Of a stretch of 64,000 nt of DNA, positions 1 through 10,180 are shown piece by piece. Origin of the DNA: Halomonas sp. CUBES01. GTDB taxonomy: Bacteria; Pseudomonadota; Gammaproteobacteria; Pseudomonadales; Halomonadaceae. Where the stretch lies: contig NZ_JAJLLW010000001.1 of assembly GCF_020991005.1 (NCBI RefSeq), forward strand, positions 496,001 to 560,000, given 5' to 3'. How positions within the stretch are numbered: the stretch's first letter is position 1; each line of letters starts with the position of its first letter. Below the pieces are notes generated by a model that saw only the letters and a list, made by a program, of their open reading frames with translations, was not told where the DNA came from and searched no databases. Both the position numbers and the translations under genes were made by a program.

Positions 1-535
1 CCAAACCATTGACCAGCAGCGCCGGTTTATCCACATGCGCCAGGGCATAGGTCATGTAGCTGGCCACCATAAAGCTGCGTCGGGCACCCATCACATGAAT
101 GGCATGGGCCCGCTCAAAAATATCCAGCGCTTTTTCAAGGTTCTCTGGATCAATGCGACTAGGCAGTTGCTCCAAGACGGCGCGATTAGCGTCGGCGAAC
201 TCCCATAATAGCTGGGTGCTGTCCGGTGTTTCCCCGGTCGCGCTGCGCACCGCTCGAATGCGCTCGGTGTAGTTGGGCAGTTCATCGACCAGGCGGCTGC
301 GAAACAGCTGCTGCATTTCGGAAAAGCCTTTAAAGCCCAAGCTATTGGCCAGGCGAATCAAGGTGGAGGGGGTGACATCCGCTTGTTCGGCAATTTTGGC
401 CACAGTCGCCAGAGCCACCTCCTGGGGGTGATCAAGCATAAACCGCGCGGTCTGCTGTAGCCGTTTGCTTAGCGTGGCGTACTCGGCGGTGAGCAGTGTT
501 TCCAGCTCACGGTAGCTTTGAGGTGGCTGCGACAT
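1..535 (-). CDS. RpiR/MurR-family transcriptional regulator, 3' part cut by window edge
   Basis: Reading leftward from an ATG at 533-535, the protein begins MSQPPQSYRELETLLTAEY and carries an N-terminal helix-turn-helix of the RpiR type (about residues 30-75, with the motif TPSTLIRLANSLGFKGF). A linker follows, then the start of a sugar-isomerase (SIS) fold (about residue 125 on, HVMGARRSFMVASY). The SIS domain usually senses a sugar phosphate or inositol-derived intermediate. The gene diverges from the inositol importer and iol genes, so it is probably the local repressor (IolR-like); that role is inferred from position and from the operator-like sites between the two genes. The C-terminus lies outside the window. 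Confidence 0.88.
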   Translation of the reverse strand, partial: MSQPPQSYRELETLLTAEYATLSKRLQQTARFMLDHPQEVALATVAKIAEQADVTPSTLIRLANSLGFKGFSEMQQLFRSRLVDELPNYTERIRAVRSATGETPDSTQLLWEFADANRAVLEQLPSRIDPENLEKALDIFERAHAIHVMGARRSFMVASYMTYALAHVDKPALLVNGL

Positions 536-620
536 ACAATTTCCTTAGCGTTAACGCGTGTACCACTTAGCTGAGAGAAAACTAAGCAAAGGGGCTGACT
601 GTTGAGCAGTCTAGTAGATT

Positions 621-634
621 GAAATAAATATTCC
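621..634. promoter_or_regulatory. Candidate IolR operator, imperfect (GAAA-N6-TTCC)
   Basis: GAAATAAATATTCC differs by one base from the GGAA-N6-TTCC palindrome reported for rhizobial RpiR-type IolR. It lies about 50 bp upstream of the perfect copy, between the divergent regulator and importer genes. Confidence 0.4.
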
Positions 635-680
635 ATTTATACCAAAGTATAGAATAAATAATTTGCCTGCATTGCTGTTT

Positions 681-694
681 GGAATCTATATTCC
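681..694. promoter_or_regulatory. Candidate IolR operator (GGAA-N6-TTCC)
   Basis: GGAATCTATATTCC is an exact GGAA-N6-TTCC inverted repeat, 63 bp upstream of the importer binding-protein gene and 145 bp from the RpiR-type regulator. The match to the known rhizobial IolR consensus is from memory of the literature; binding here is inferred. Confidence 0.55.
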
Positions 695-757
695 ATAGCG
701 CCAAGGCATTTAATGCCACTTCCCTACCAACAACGATAACGTTATGAGGAATTATTT

Positions 758-1708
758 ATGGCACGTCTATCTCAATGGCTTCTAGCCTCCGTCACCACCA
801 CGGCGCTCATGGCGGGTGCCGCACAAGCACAGGAAGCATCACAAGAAGATAACCGCTTTGTCATGGTGACCCATGGCGTTCCCTCGGACCCTTTCTGGTC
901 AGTGGTGAAAAATGGCGCAGAGGCAGCGGCTGACCTTGTAGGCGCAGAGCTTGAGTACCGCGCGCCCTCTACCTTTGACATGGCCAAGATGCAGCAGCTC
1001 GTACAGGCAGCGGTGGCCTCTCAACCCGACGGTTTGATCCTCTCGTTCACCGATGAAAATGCCCTGGGCGGCGCTGTCCAAAATGCTGTCGATAACGGCA
1101 TACCCGTCATCACCATCAACTCCGGTGGCGATGTGGCAAGGGACTATGGCGCCCGTCTGCACGTCGGACAGAGTGAGTACGAGGCGGGCAGGCAGGCCGC
1201 CGAGCGTATGCAGGAAATGGGCGTTGAGAAAGGCGTTTGCGTCAACCATGAACAGGGCAACCAGGGCCTTGACCAGCGCTGTGATGGCTTTGTCGAGGGC
1301 TTCGACGGCAATGCTGAGCAGCTAGCGACCACCTACGACCCCACCAATATTCGCAATGCCATTATCGCCTACCTCAACGAGAACAGTGATGTGCGTGGTG
1401 TGCTGACCTTGGGTGCACTGGCCGCTGATCCGATGATTCGGGCCATGCGTGAGCAGGGCGCTACCGATATGTTCACCCTTGGTACCTTTGATCTTTCACC
1501 CGGCATTCTGGAAGCCTTGGATGCGGGTGAGCTGGACTTTGCGATCGACCAACAGCAGTACATGCAGGGCTACTTGCCCGTCATGTTCCTGGACCAGTTC
1601 GTCAAGAACGGGCTGCTACCCGCAGGGGATGTGGCCACCGGCCCAGGGTTTGTCACTCAGGAAAACGCAGCACAGGTCATTGAGCTGAGTAGCCAGGGTA
1701 TCCGTTGA
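758..1708 (+). CDS. Inositol/sugar ABC transporter periplasmic binding protein
   Basis: A 316-residue type I periplasmic binding protein (Peripla_BP_4/RbsB-like). Residues 1-24 form a Sec signal peptide ending near ALMAGAAQA-QEA. The mature part starts with the typical VMVTHGVPSDPFWSVVKNG strand, and continues with two alternating Rossmann lobes. It should capture the substrate and hand it to the permease encoded next. The adjacent iolCDEA genes make myo-inositol the most likely ligand, as for Caulobacter IbpA, but related proteins bind ribose, xylose or galactose. The ATG has a GAGGA ribosome site. It is the first gene of the transporter operon. Confidence 0.88.
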   Translation: MARLSQWLLASVTTTALMAGAAQAQEASQEDNRFVMVTHGVPSDPFWSVVKNGAEAAADLVGAELEYRAPSTFDMAKMQQLVQAAVASQPDGLILSFTDENALGGAVQNAVDNGIPVITINSGGDVARDYGARLHVGQSEYEAGRQAAERMQEMGVEKGVCVNHEQGNQGLDQRCDGFVEGFDGNAEQLATTYDPTNIRNAIIAYLNENSDVRGVLTLGALAADPMIRAMREQGATDMFTLGTFDLSPGILEALDAGELDFAIDQQQYMQGYLPVMFLDQFVKNGLLPAGDVATGPGFVTQENAAQVIELSSQGIR

Positions 1709-1762
1709 TAACGAGCTAATCGGAAAAGGCTCGGCGGTGCCGAGCCTTGGGAGTCGATCGCC

Positions 1763-2893
1763 ATGAGTTCCAATGACACTAACCAAGCGGCTGCGCCAGC
1801 AGCGGCTGATCAAGACGAACGGATCCAGAAAGTCTCTTTCTGGAAGAAAGCGCTCAATCGTCCCGAGTTGGGGGCGCTGGCGGGTACCGTGCTGGTGCTT
1901 GCCTTTTTTATCGTTGTCTCCAGCGGCACCGGGATGTTTACCCCCGCGGGGATTATTAATTTTCTGGAAGTGTCAGCCCAGCTCGGCATTATCGCCACGG
2001 CGGCGGCACTGCTGATGATCGGCGGTGAGTTTGACCTCTCGATTGGCTCGATGATCGGCCTGGCTGGCATTCTGATCGCCATTCCTGCCGTGGAGTATGG
2101 CTGGCCACTATGGGCCGCTATCTTATTGGCATTCGCCTGTGCCGGGCTAGTGGGGGTGATTAACGGTAACCTGGTGAATCGCACGGGCTTGCCTTCCTTT
2201 ATCGTCACGCTGGGTTTTCTGTTCATCCTGCGTGGCCTGGCGATTGGTGTCAGTCGGTTATTGACCGGGCGAACCCAGGTGGGTGGCGTTGAAGAGCATA
2301 TCCCCGGCGATTGGTTCGCGTCGCTGTTTTCCGGTGAGGTCGCCACGGGCCTGTTCTCCTGGATGGCCACGCAAGGCTGGATCGGCACTAACTTTGCGGG
2401 CAACCCCACCGTTTCGGGTATTCCGGTCTCCATCGTCTGGTGGTTGGGCTTAACGGCCGTGGCGACCTGGGTGCTGCTGTGCACGCCCTATGGCAACTGG
2501 ATCTTCGCCAGCGGCGGCGACGCTAATGCCGCGCGCAATTCGGGCGTGCCGGTACGTCGGGTCAAGATTTCTCTGTTCATGTTCACTGCCTTCTCCGCCA
2601 CCATCTTTGCCTGCATTCAGGTGATGGATACCGGTTCGGCGGACACCATTCGTGGCTTGTTAAAAGAGCTGGAGGCCATTATCGCGGTGGTGATTGGCGG
2701 CGCTTTGCTGACCGGCGGCTATGGGTCTGCCATCGGCGCAGCGCTGGGTGCGCTGATCTTTGGCATGGTGCAAATGGGTATCTTCTACACCGGTGTTAAT
2801 ACGGACTGGTTCCAGGTCTTTTTGGGCGTGATGCTGCTGGTGGCCGTGCTGTTCAACAACTACATGCGCAAGAAGGCGATGGAGGCCAAGTAA
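1763..2893 (+). CDS. Inositol/sugar ABC transporter permease
   Basis: A 376-residue integral membrane protein of the BPD_transp_2 family (RbsC/XylH type), with a charged cytoplasmic N-terminus of about 40 residues and roughly ten hydrophobic segments. The conserved stretch [18 protein letters not shown] (about residues 86-103) is the family hallmark. Near the C-terminus, [23 protein letters not shown] is the usual transmembrane/coupling region. It would form the membrane channel of the importer together with the neighbouring binding protein and ATPase. It starts 54 bp after the binding-protein stop and ends one base before the ATPase start, so all three are surely cotranscribed. Confidence 0.9.
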   Translation: MSSNDTNQAAAPAAADQDERIQKVSFWKKALNRPELGALAGTVLVLAFFIVVSSGTGMFTPAGIINFLEVSAQLGIIATAAALLMIGGEFDLSIGSMIGLAGILIAIPAVEYGWPLWAAILLAFACAGLVGVINGNLVNRTGLPSFIVTLGFLFILRGLAIGVSRLLTGRTQVGGVEEHIPGDWFASLFSGEVATGLFSWMATQGWIGTNFAGNPTVSGIPVSIVWWLGLTAVATWVLLCTPYGNWIFASGGDANAARNSGVPVRRVKISLFMFTAFSATIFACIQVMDTGSADTIRGLLKELEAIIAVVIGGALLTGGYGSAIGAALGALIFGMVQMGIFYTGVNTDWFQVFLGVMLLVAVLFNNYMRKKAMEAK

Positions 2894-2894
2894 C

Positions 2895-3791
2895 ATGACA
2901 ACTCAAACGCCAATGATCGAAATGCGCAGCGTCAGCAAGCACTTCGGCAGTGTGATCGCCTTGAGCGATATTTCCATGCAGGTCTATGCCGGCGAGGTCA
3001 TGTGCCTGCTCGGTGATAACGGTGCTGGCAAGTCGACGCTGATCAAAACTCTGTCGGGCGTTCATCAGCCCACCCATGGCGAGATGCTGCTGGATGGCGA
3101 ACCCGCCCGCTTCAAGTCACCGGCTTACGCGCTAGACGCAGGTATCGCAACGGTGTTCCAGGACCTGGCGATGGTGCCGTTGATGTCGATTACCCGGAAC
3201 TTCTTTATGGGGCGCGAGCCGACGGTGGGCTGGGGGCCGTTTAAGCGTATCAATTGGAAATACGCCGACCGCATTGCCAAGCAGGAAATGGCAAAGATCG
3301 GCATTGATGTGCGCGATCCGAGTCAACCGGTGGGCACGCTTTCCGGTGGCGAACGTCAGTGCGTGGCGATTGCCCGAGCCGTCTATTTTGGCGCCAAGGT
3401 ACTGATTCTGGATGAGCCAACGTCCGCCCTTGGGGTCAAGCAGGCCTCGGTAGTGCTGCGCTATATCGCCAAGGCGCGGGCCGATGGCCTGGCGGTCATC
3501 TTCATTACCCATAACGTCCATCACGCCTTCCCCGTGGCCGATGCCTTCACGCTTTTATCCCGTGGCGGCAGCCTGGGCTCCTTCCGCAAAGAAGACGTCA
3601 CCCGCGAAGAAGTCCTCAACATGATGGCCGGTGGTGCCGAACTGGAGAGTCTGGATGCAGAGCTCGCTGAGTTCCAGCGCAGCGACCGCGAGAAAAAAGC
3701 CAATAGCGCTGCTGCCGATCAGCCCACGCCAAAGACCGCTGGCGGGATTGTCGATGAGCCTGCCGAAAAACGTTTAGCAGGCGGATATTAA
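2895..3791 (+). CDS. Inositol/sugar ABC transporter ATP-binding protein
   Basis: A 298-residue single-domain ABC ATPase. Walker A is GDNGAGKST (residues 40-48), the signature is LSGGERQ (149-155) and Walker B runs into LDEPTSALG (about 168-180). Most sugar importers of this class (RbsA, MglA) use an ATPase with two fused nucleotide-binding domains of about 500 residues. This one has a single domain plus a hydrophilic tail of about 50 residues rich in Glu, Lys and Ala, so it would have to dimerise. It follows the permease by one base and precedes iolC by 29 bp. Confidence 0.9.
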   Translation: MTTQTPMIEMRSVSKHFGSVIALSDISMQVYAGEVMCLLGDNGAGKSTLIKTLSGVHQPTHGEMLLDGEPARFKSPAYALDAGIATVFQDLAMVPLMSITRNFFMGREPTVGWGPFKRINWKYADRIAKQEMAKIGIDVRDPSQPVGTLSGGERQCVAIARAVYFGAKVLILDEPTSALGVKQASVVLRYIAKARADGLAVIFITHNVHHAFPVADAFTLLSRGGSLGSFRKEDVTREEVLNMMAGGAELESLDAELAEFQRSDREKKANSAAADQPTPKTAGGIVDEPAEKRLAGGY

Positions 3792-3820
3792 GTATAAGAA
3801 AGTGACGTGGGGAGAATTTC

Positions 3821-5779
3821 ATGCGGAATAACAGTATGCAACACCGGCCGCTTGATCTGATTTGCTTAGGGCGTGTAGCGGTGGATCTTTACGCCGAACA
3901 AATCGGTAGCCGCCTGGAAGACGTGGCCAGCTTTGCCAAATACCTGGGCGGTAGCTCCGGCAACATGGCCTACGGTACCGCGCGGCTTGGGTTGAAGTCC
4001 GCCATGCTCTCGCGGGTGGGCGACGAGCAGATGGGCAACTTTGTTCGCGAGGAGTTAGAACGGGTTGGCGTGGATACCACCGCGCTACAAACCGACCCCG
4101 AACGTCACACCGGCCTGGTACTGCTGGCGTTGAAAGACCGCGAAAGCTTCCCGCTGCTGTTTTACCGTCGCGACTGCGCCGATATGGCCATTGACGCTGA
4201 CGCCATCGATCCTGAGTTTATCGCCCGGGCAAAAGCGCTGGCGATTACCGGTACCCATCTTTCAACGGATACCACCCGCCGAGCCTGCCGCAAGGCGCTG
4301 GACGCCGCTGCCCATTGTGGCGTTAAGCGGGTGCTGGATATCGACTACCGTCCCGTGCTGTGGGGGCTGACCAATCCCGGCGATGGCGAAACCCGCTTTG
4401 TCGCCGATGACAAGGTGACCACCGACCTGCAGCGCTGGCTGCCGGATTTCGACCTGATTGTGGGCACCGAAGAGGAGTTTCATATTGCCGGCGGCAGTAC
4501 GGATACCTTGTCGGCCTTGCGCGCAGTTAGGGAGGTAAGTGAGGCTACCCTGGTATGCAAGTTGGGGCCCATGGGTTGCGTGGTGTTTGAAGGCGTTATT
4601 CCTGACCGCATCGAAGACGGTATTTTGGTCAAGGGCGTACAGGTTGAGGTGCTCAACGTGCTGGGTGCCGGGGATGCCTTTATGAGTGGATTGCTGCGGG
4701 GCTGGCTGCGAGGTGAGCCCTGGCAAACCAGCGCCGCCTATGCCAACGCCTGTGGGGCGCTGGTGGTCTCCCGCCACGGCTGTGCCCCGGCCATGCCCAC
4801 CGAAGACGAGTTATTTGATTATCTCGACAGGCGTGATGAGGTTCCCCGCCCGGATATCGATCAACGGCTGAATCATTTACACCGGGTAACCACTCGAGTG
4901 CCGGCTCAATGGCCAGAAGTGTTGGGGTTGGCATTTGACCACCGCCGCCAGCTCACCGATATGGCCCGTGAAGAGTATGCCGACAGCGCGCGACTGCCTA
5001 AGCTCAAGAAGCTGTTGGTGTCGGCTGCCGAAGAGGGCGCCAAGCTGGGCGGCATTACCACGCCTGCGATTCTGGTAGATGACGTGCTGGGTCAGGAAGC
5101 GCTCAATCAAGCCAGCGGTAAAGGCTGGTGGATTGGTCGACCGGTAGAGCTGCCGGGCTCACGTCCGCTGCGCTTCCAGCATGGCGACGATTTAGGTGCC
5201 TGCCTGCGCAACTGGCCTAGAGAGCAGATCATTAAATGCCTTGTGTTCTACCACCCCGACGATGAAATCTCACTGCGCTTAGAGCAGGAGGAGCGGCTGC
5301 GCCAGCTCTACCAGGCGGCCTGTGCCTATGGGCTGGAACTGCTGATTGAGGTCATTCCTCCTTCGAGTATGCCCGGCGATGACACCACGCTGCCGCGCAG
5401 CCTGCAGCGGCTTTACAACCTGGGCATTCGGCCCGACTGGTGGAAGCTACCCACTATGTCAGACGCTGCCTGGCAGGCGGTGGGCGAGACCATTGAGCGC
5501 GAGGATACCTACTGCCGTGGCGTGGTACTGCTCGGGCTTGATGCCCCCATGGACGACATGAAGCGCGGCTTTGACGAGGCTGCTAAACACCCTTGCTGCA
5601 AGGGGTTTACCGTCGGACGCACGCTATTTGCCAGCGCCAGTCGCGACTGGCTGGCGGGGCGCATCGACGATGCAGCTTTGGTAGCACGCGTTGCCAAAAA
5701 TTATGCCGAGCTAATACAAGCGTGGCGGCAATTAAGGCAGGCGCAGCCGCAAACGCTGGCCCACACCGAGGAGGCGTAA
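3821..5779 (+). CDS. iolC: IolC: 5-dehydro-2-deoxygluconokinase fused to DUF2090 (aldolase-like) domain
   Basis: A 652-residue bifunctional-looking protein. Residues about 10-325 are a PfkB-family sugar kinase (GGSSGNMAYG near residue 45; GAGDAF with the catalytic Asp near residue 285), the kinase that phosphorylates 5-dehydro-2-deoxygluconate in myo-inositol breakdown. Residues about 335-640 match the DUF2090 domain, often found fused to IolC and proposed to act as the 5-dehydro-2-deoxyphosphogluconate aldolase (IolJ step). The fusion would explain why no separate iolJ is seen here. The ATG at 3821 is preceded by GGGGAG at a good distance. The stop codon abuts the iolD start with no gap. Confidence 0.93.
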   Translation: MRNNSMQHRPLDLICLGRVAVDLYAEQIGSRLEDVASFAKYLGGSSGNMAYGTARLGLKSAMLSRVGDEQMGNFVREELERVGVDTTALQTDPERHTGLVLLALKDRESFPLLFYRRDCADMAIDADAIDPEFIARAKALAITGTHLSTDTTRRACRKALDAAAHCGVKRVLDIDYRPVLWGLTNPGDGETRFVADDKVTTDLQRWLPDFDLIVGTEEEFHIAGGSTDTLSALRAVREVSEATLVCKLGPMGCVVFEGVIPDRIEDGILVKGVQVEVLNVLGAGDAFMSGLLRGWLRGEPWQTSAAYANACGALVVSRHGCAPAMPTEDELFDYLDRRDEVPRPDIDQRLNHLHRVTTRVPAQWPEVLGLAFDHRRQLTDMAREEYADSARLPKLKKLLVSAAEEGAKLGGITTPAILVDDVLGQEALNQASGKGWWIGRPVELPGSRPLRFQHGDDLGACLRNWPREQIIKCLVFYHPDDEISLRLEQEERLRQLYQAACAYGLELLIEVIPPSSMPGDDTTLPRSLQRLYNLGIRPDWWKLPTMSDAAWQAVGETIEREDTYCRGVVLLGLDAPMDDMKRGFDEAAKHPCCKGFTVGRTLFASASRDWLAGRIDDAALVARVAKNYAELIQAWRQLRQAQPQTLAHTEEA

Positions 5780-7627
5780 ATGAGCACCATTCGACTCACC
5801 ATGGCCCAGGCGCTGGTCAAGTATCTTGCCGCGCAACGTATTGAGATTGATGGTCAAGAGGTGGCACTTTTCGAAGGCGTGTTTGCGATTTTTGGTCATG
5901 GCAATGTGGCCGGAATGGGGGAAGCGCTCTACCACGTGCAGGACACGCTGCCCACCTTCCGCGCCCACAACGAACAGGCCATGGCCCACGCGGCGATTGC
6001 TTTTGCCAAAGCCAATAATCGCCACCGCCTAATGGCGGCGACCAGTTCCATCGGCCCAGGGGCGACCAATATGGTCACCGCCGCGGCGCTTGCCCATGCC
6101 AACCGGTTGCCGATCCTGCTGCTGCCGGGGGACACCTTTGCCACCCGCGAGCCTGACCCGGTTCTCCAGCAGGTGGAGCATTTCGGTGACCCGACCATTA
6201 CCGTCAACGACTGTTTTCGTCCCGTGTCGCGCTACTTTGATCGTATCAGCCGCCCGGAACAGCTACTCACCAGCTTGCCCCAGGCGATCGCCACAATGCT
6301 TGACCCGGAGCACTGCGGCCCCGCGACCCTGGCGCTGCCCCAGGATGTGCAAACCTTTGCCTACGACTATCCAGAAGCCTTTTTTGCTCCCAAGGTGCAT
6401 CGCATTCGCCGCTCGCCGCCGGATGCTTATGAGCTTAGTCAAGCAGTCGCGGCACTCAAGCAGGCCAAGCGCCCGTTGATCATTGCCGGTGGCGGTGTGC
6501 ATTACGCCGCTGCCTGCGAAGATTTGGCCGAGTTTGCCAAAGCACGCGGCATCCCGGTCGCCGAAACCCAGGCGGGGAAAGGCGCACTGGCGGATAGCCA
6601 CTCCTGCGCGGTGGGTGCCATTGGCGTCACCGGCAGCGCAGCCGCCAACCAGTTGGCAGAGCAGGCGGATGTCATCCTGGCGGTGGGCACCCGGCTGCAG
6701 GACTTTACCACCGGCTCCCGGGTGCTGTTTGAAAGCAGCGATAAGACACTGATTGCCCTCAACGTTGGCCGCTTCGACAGCCTGAAACATCAAGCGCTGC
6801 CGCTTAGCTGCGATGCCTTGGTCGGGCTGAGGCAACTCGACGCGGCGCTGGGCGAGTGGCGCGGCAGCGATGAGTGGCGCGAACAGACCAGCACGCTCAA
6901 GCGCGAATGGGCCGAGGCGGTACATCGTGTAACCGCCGATCAAGGGCTGGCGCTGCCCACTGATGCTCAGGTGATCGGTGCTGTTAATCGCCAGGCTGGT
7001 GATGACACCACCGTGGTATGCGCCGCCGGAGGTTTGCCAGGTGAACTGCATAAACTCTGGCAGTGTTCAGGCCCAGGTAGTTACCACGTTGAGTACGGTT
7101 TCTCCTGCATGGGCTATGAAATTGCTGGTGGGCTCGGCGTCAAGATGGCCAAGCCCGAGCGAGAAGTGGTGGTGATGGTGGGTGATGGTAGCTACCTGAT
7201 GCACAACTCCGAGCTGGCCACCTCGGTGATGCTGGGCCACAAGCTGATCGTCGTGGTGTTGGATAACCGCGGCTATGGCTGTATCAACCGCTTGCAGCAG
7301 GCCACCGGCGGCGCGGGATTCAACAACCTGCTGGAAGATTGCCGCACTGTGGAGGCTGGCGCCCCCAAAACCGATTTTGCTGCCCACGCCAAAGCCCTGG
7401 GATGTGAGGCTGAGTCAGTGAGCGGCATTGCCGAACTGGAACAGGCGCTGGTGCGCGCTCGCGCTGCCCAATCCACCTATGTGATCGCCCTGGATACTGA
7501 TCCGTTACCCAGTACCGAGGAAGGCGGAGCCTGGTGGGACGTGGCCGTGCCCGAGGTCTCCGAACGTGAAGAAGTCAATACTGCTTACCAAGGGTATCGC
7601 GAGGCCAAGCAGCGCCAACGCCATTAA
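5780..7627 (+). CDS. iolD: IolD: trihydroxycyclohexane-1,2-dione acylhydrolase, ThDP-dependent
   Basis: A 615-residue thiamine-diphosphate enzyme, the usual IolD length. It opens the ring of 3D-(3,5/4)-trihydroxycyclohexane-1,2-dione to give 5-deoxyglucuronate. The N-terminal pyrimidine-binding domain holds the catalytic Glu in RAHNEQAMAHAA, a central Rossmann domain spans about 205-355, and the C-terminal domain has the ThDP-Mg motif beginning GDGSYLMHNSEL near residue 465 and closing at LDNRGYG. The ribosome site GAGGAGG lies inside the end of iolC, which points to translational coupling. It takes the product of IolE, encoded just downstream. Confidence 0.95.
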   Translation: MSTIRLTMAQALVKYLAAQRIEIDGQEVALFEGVFAIFGHGNVAGMGEALYHVQDTLPTFRAHNEQAMAHAAIAFAKANNRHRLMAATSSIGPGATNMVTAAALAHANRLPILLLPGDTFATREPDPVLQQVEHFGDPTITVNDCFRPVSRYFDRISRPEQLLTSLPQAIATMLDPEHCGPATLALPQDVQTFAYDYPEAFFAPKVHRIRRSPPDAYELSQAVAALKQAKRPLIIAGGGVHYAAACEDLAEFAKARGIPVAETQAGKGALADSHSCAVGAIGVTGSAAANQLAEQADVILAVGTRLQDFTTGSRVLFESSDKTLIALNVGRFDSLKHQALPLSCDALVGLRQLDAALGEWRGSDEWREQTSTLKREWAEAVHRVTADQGLALPTDAQVIGAVNRQAGDDTTVVCAAGGLPGELHKLWQCSGPGSYHVEYGFSCMGYEIAGGLGVKMAKPEREVVVMVGDGSYLMHNSELATSVMLGHKLIVVVLDNRGYGCINRLQQATGGAGFNNLLEDCRTVEAGAPKTDFAAHAKALGCEAESVSGIAELEQALVRARAAQSTYVIALDTDPLPSTEEGGAWWDVAVPEVSEREEVNTAYQGYREAKQRQRH

Positions 7628-7658
7628 TGCCAACAAACATGCTCACAAGGAATACACC

Positions 7659-8561
7659 ATGCCAACGGTTACGTTAGGTATTAATCCGCTCACCTGGACG
7701 AACGATGACTTGCCCAGCCTGGGGAGCGATACGCCCCTGGAAACCTGCCTTCAAGAAGGGCGCGAAGCGGGTTTTAGCGGCTTTGAACTGGGCAATAAAT
7801 TTCCTCGCACGCCTGACGCCTTGAACAAAGTGCTGGGTGCTCATGACTTGGCGCTCGTTTCGGGCTGGTACTCCGCACGCCTGCTTGAGCGTAGCCCAGA
7901 AGAAGAGATTGAAGCCGTTCAGGATCATATGAACCTGCTCAAGCAGTGTGGGGCCAAGGTCATGGTGCTGTGCGAAGTTACCCACTGTGTACACGGCGAC
8001 CAGCAACGCCCGCTCTCCCAGCGTCCGCATCTTTCTGATGAAGAGTGGCAGCGCCTGCTGCATGGCCTGGATGTGGTAGGCGACTACCTGAAATCCCAGG
8101 GCATACAGCTGGTGTATCACCACCATCTGGGCACGGTGATCGAAAGCCAGGGCGACGTTGAGCGCTTAATGGACAACACCGGCGAAGGCGTGGGTCTGCT
8201 GCTCGATTTTGGTCATCTGCGCGGCGCTGGCGGTGACCCGCTCGCCATCGCCAAACGCTACAGCCAGCGTATCCACCATGTGCACTGCAAAGACTTGCGC
8301 TTCCCGGTGCTGGACGCCGTGCGCAACCGCGACAAAAGCTTTTTAAACGGGGTGCTGGACGGCCTGTTTACGGTGCCCGGGGATGGCAATGTGGATTTTT
8401 TGCCCGCCTTAACCCACCTGTGCGAACAGGGCTATCAGGGTTGGTTAGTGGTTGAAGCCGAACAAGACCCGGAAGTCGCTCATCCGCTGACTTATGCCCG
8501 TCTGGGTTACCGTAACTTACGCCAACTTGCCGAGCAGGCGGGTTTTAACGTTGCCAGCTAA
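7659..8561 (+). CDS. iolE: IolE: myo-inosose-2 dehydratase
   Basis: A 300-residue TIM-barrel protein of the xylose-isomerase-like/AP-endonuclease-2 superfamily. It dehydrates 2-keto-myo-inositol (inosose) to the dione used by IolD. The start [19 protein letters not shown] and the segment [13 protein letters not shown] are typical of IolE. Metal-ligand segments include [20 protein letters not shown] and HHVHCKDLR. The reading frame is open for 31 codons further upstream into iolD, but the ATG at 7659 with AAGG about 9 bp before gives the family-typical N-terminus. It lies 31 bp after iolD in the same operon. Confidence 0.94.
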   Translation: MPTVTLGINPLTWTNDDLPSLGSDTPLETCLQEGREAGFSGFELGNKFPRTPDALNKVLGAHDLALVSGWYSARLLERSPEEEIEAVQDHMNLLKQCGAKVMVLCEVTHCVHGDQQRPLSQRPHLSDEEWQRLLHGLDVVGDYLKSQGIQLVYHHHLGTVIESQGDVERLMDNTGEGVGLLLDFGHLRGAGGDPLAIAKRYSQRIHHVHCKDLRFPVLDAVRNRDKSFLNGVLDGLFTVPGDGNVDFLPALTHLCEQGYQGWLVVEAEQDPEVAHPLTYARLGYRNLRQLAEQAGFNVAS

Positions 8562-8596
8562 ATAGCGCCAGCGCCGCACTTGAATCAGGAGTTTGT

Positions 8597-10099
8597 ATGA
8601 AGACGCTATCCCACTATCTCAATGGTCAGTTCTCTGCCGGTCAGAGCCAGCGCACTTCGCCAGTTTACAACCCGGCCACCGGTGAACAGAGCGCCCAGGT
8701 GGCGCTGGCCAGTGCCGACGAGACCCGTGACGCAGTGCGCATTGCCGATGAGGCCTTTGTCGCCTGGTCAAAAACCTCGCCGCTGAAGCGCTCGCGCATC
8801 CTGTTTAAGTTTAAAGCGCTGGTTGAGGAGCACACCGATGAGCTGGCGCGGCTCATATCCAGTGAGCATGGCAAGGTGTTTTCTGACGCTAAAGGTGAAG
8901 TGACTCGCGGCCTGGAAGTGGTTGAGTTTGCCTGCGGCATTCCCCACCTGCAGAAAGGAGAGCACTCCATGAACGTGGGTAGCGGCGTCGATAGCTACTC
9001 GATGATGCAGCCGCTGGGCGTGTGTGCAGGTATCTCGCCGTTTAACTTCCCTGCCATGGTGCCCATGTGGATGTTCCCCATCGCGCTGGCCTGCGGCAAC
9101 ACCTTTGTGATGAAGCCTTCGGAAAAAGATCCCTCTACGCCGCTGCGCTTGGCCGAGTTGTTAAGCGAAGCGGGTCTGCCGGATGGCGTCTTTAATGTCC
9201 TCAACGGCGATAAAGAAGCGGTGGATGTGCTGCTCACCGATGAGTGCGTCCAGGCGGTAAGCTTTGTGGGCTCCACGCCCATCGCCGAGTACATCTACGC
9301 CACTGCCTCCGCCCATGGCAAGCGCGTTCAGGCCCTGGGCGGGGCTAAAAACCATATGGTGATCATGCCCGATGCGGATCTTGATCAAGCCGTGGGGGCC
9401 CTGATGGGCGCTGCCTATGGCTCGGCAGGCGAACGTTGTATGGCGATTTCCGTGGCAGTGCCCGTGGGTGAAGAAACCGCCAACCGCCTGCGGGAAAAGC
9501 TGGTGGCTGAACTGGATAAACTCACGGTCGGGCCTGGCTTGGTCGATGGCCCGGATAACGACATGGGCCCGCTGATCACCCGCGAACACCGGGACAAAGT
9601 GGCAGGCTATATCCAAACCGGCGTGGATGAGGGAGCAGAGCTTGTTGTGGACGGCCGCCAGACAACGATAGAGGGCGCGGGCGATGGCTATTTTATTGGC
9701 GGAACGCTATTTGATCGTGTGACGCCAGAAATGCGCATTCACTCTGAAGAAATCTTCGGCCCGGTGCTGGCGATTGCTCGCGTGGCGAGCTTCGACGAAG
9801 CCGTCAGCATGATCAATGCCCACGAGTTCGGCAACGGTACGGCGATCTTTACCCGGGATGGCGACGCGGCGCGTCAGTACTGCGAGCAGATCCAGGTCGG
9901 CATGGTGGGCGTTAATGTGCCGATTCCAGTGCCCATGGCGTTCCATAGCTTCGGCGGCTGGAAGCGCTCGCTGTTTGGCCCGCTGCATATGCACGGCCCC
10001 GACGGTGTACGTTTCTACACCCGCATGAAGACCATCACCCAGCGTTGGCCCAGTGGCATTCGTGAAGAGACCAACCACTTCACCATGCCGACCATGTAA
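8597..10099 (+). CDS. iolA: IolA/MmsA: CoA-acylating methylmalonate/malonate-semialdehyde dehydrogenase
   Basis: A 500-residue aldehyde dehydrogenase of the MmsA subfamily, the last enzyme of inositol breakdown. It converts malonate semialdehyde plus CoA and NAD to acetyl-CoA and CO2. Landmarks are [20 protein letters not shown], the NAD-binding [13 protein letters not shown], the [15 protein letters not shown] stretch and the nucleophilic Cys in [18 protein letters not shown] near the C-terminus is the MmsA signature. It is 35 bp downstream of iolE and followed by a strong terminator. A second paralogue of the same subfamily is encoded at 42524-44020, beside an omega-aminotransferase. Confidence 0.95.
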   Translation: MKTLSHYLNGQFSAGQSQRTSPVYNPATGEQSAQVALASADETRDAVRIADEAFVAWSKTSPLKRSRILFKFKALVEEHTDELARLISSEHGKVFSDAKGEVTRGLEVVEFACGIPHLQKGEHSMNVGSGVDSYSMMQPLGVCAGISPFNFPAMVPMWMFPIALACGNTFVMKPSEKDPSTPLRLAELLSEAGLPDGVFNVLNGDKEAVDVLLTDECVQAVSFVGSTPIAEYIYATASAHGKRVQALGGAKNHMVIMPDADLDQAVGALMGAAYGSAGERCMAISVAVPVGEETANRLREKLVAELDKLTVGPGLVDGPDNDMGPLITREHRDKVAGYIQTGVDEGAELVVDGRQTTIEGAGDGYFIGGTLFDRVTPEMRIHSEEIFGPVLAIARVASFDEAVSMINAHEFGNGTAIFTRDGDAARQYCEQIQVGMVGVNVPIPVPMAFHSFGGWKRSLFGPLHMHGPDGVRFYTRMKTITQRWPSGIREETNHFTMPTM

Positions 10100-10125
10100 A
10101 TAGCTTACGGGGCACGACATCAATC

Positions 10126-10156
10126 AACGCCGGGCCCAGCCCGGCGTTATTGTTTT
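10126..10156 (+). terminator. Rho-independent terminator after iolA
   Basis: A perfect 10-bp stem AACGCCGGGC / GCCCGGCGTT with a CCA loop, followed by ATTGTTTT. It closes the ibp-iolA transcript, so the iolG-like gene downstream probably has its own promoter or depends on readthrough. Confidence 0.85.
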
Positions 10157-10180
10157 AAAACCGGCCAGCGTATCAGGTGA

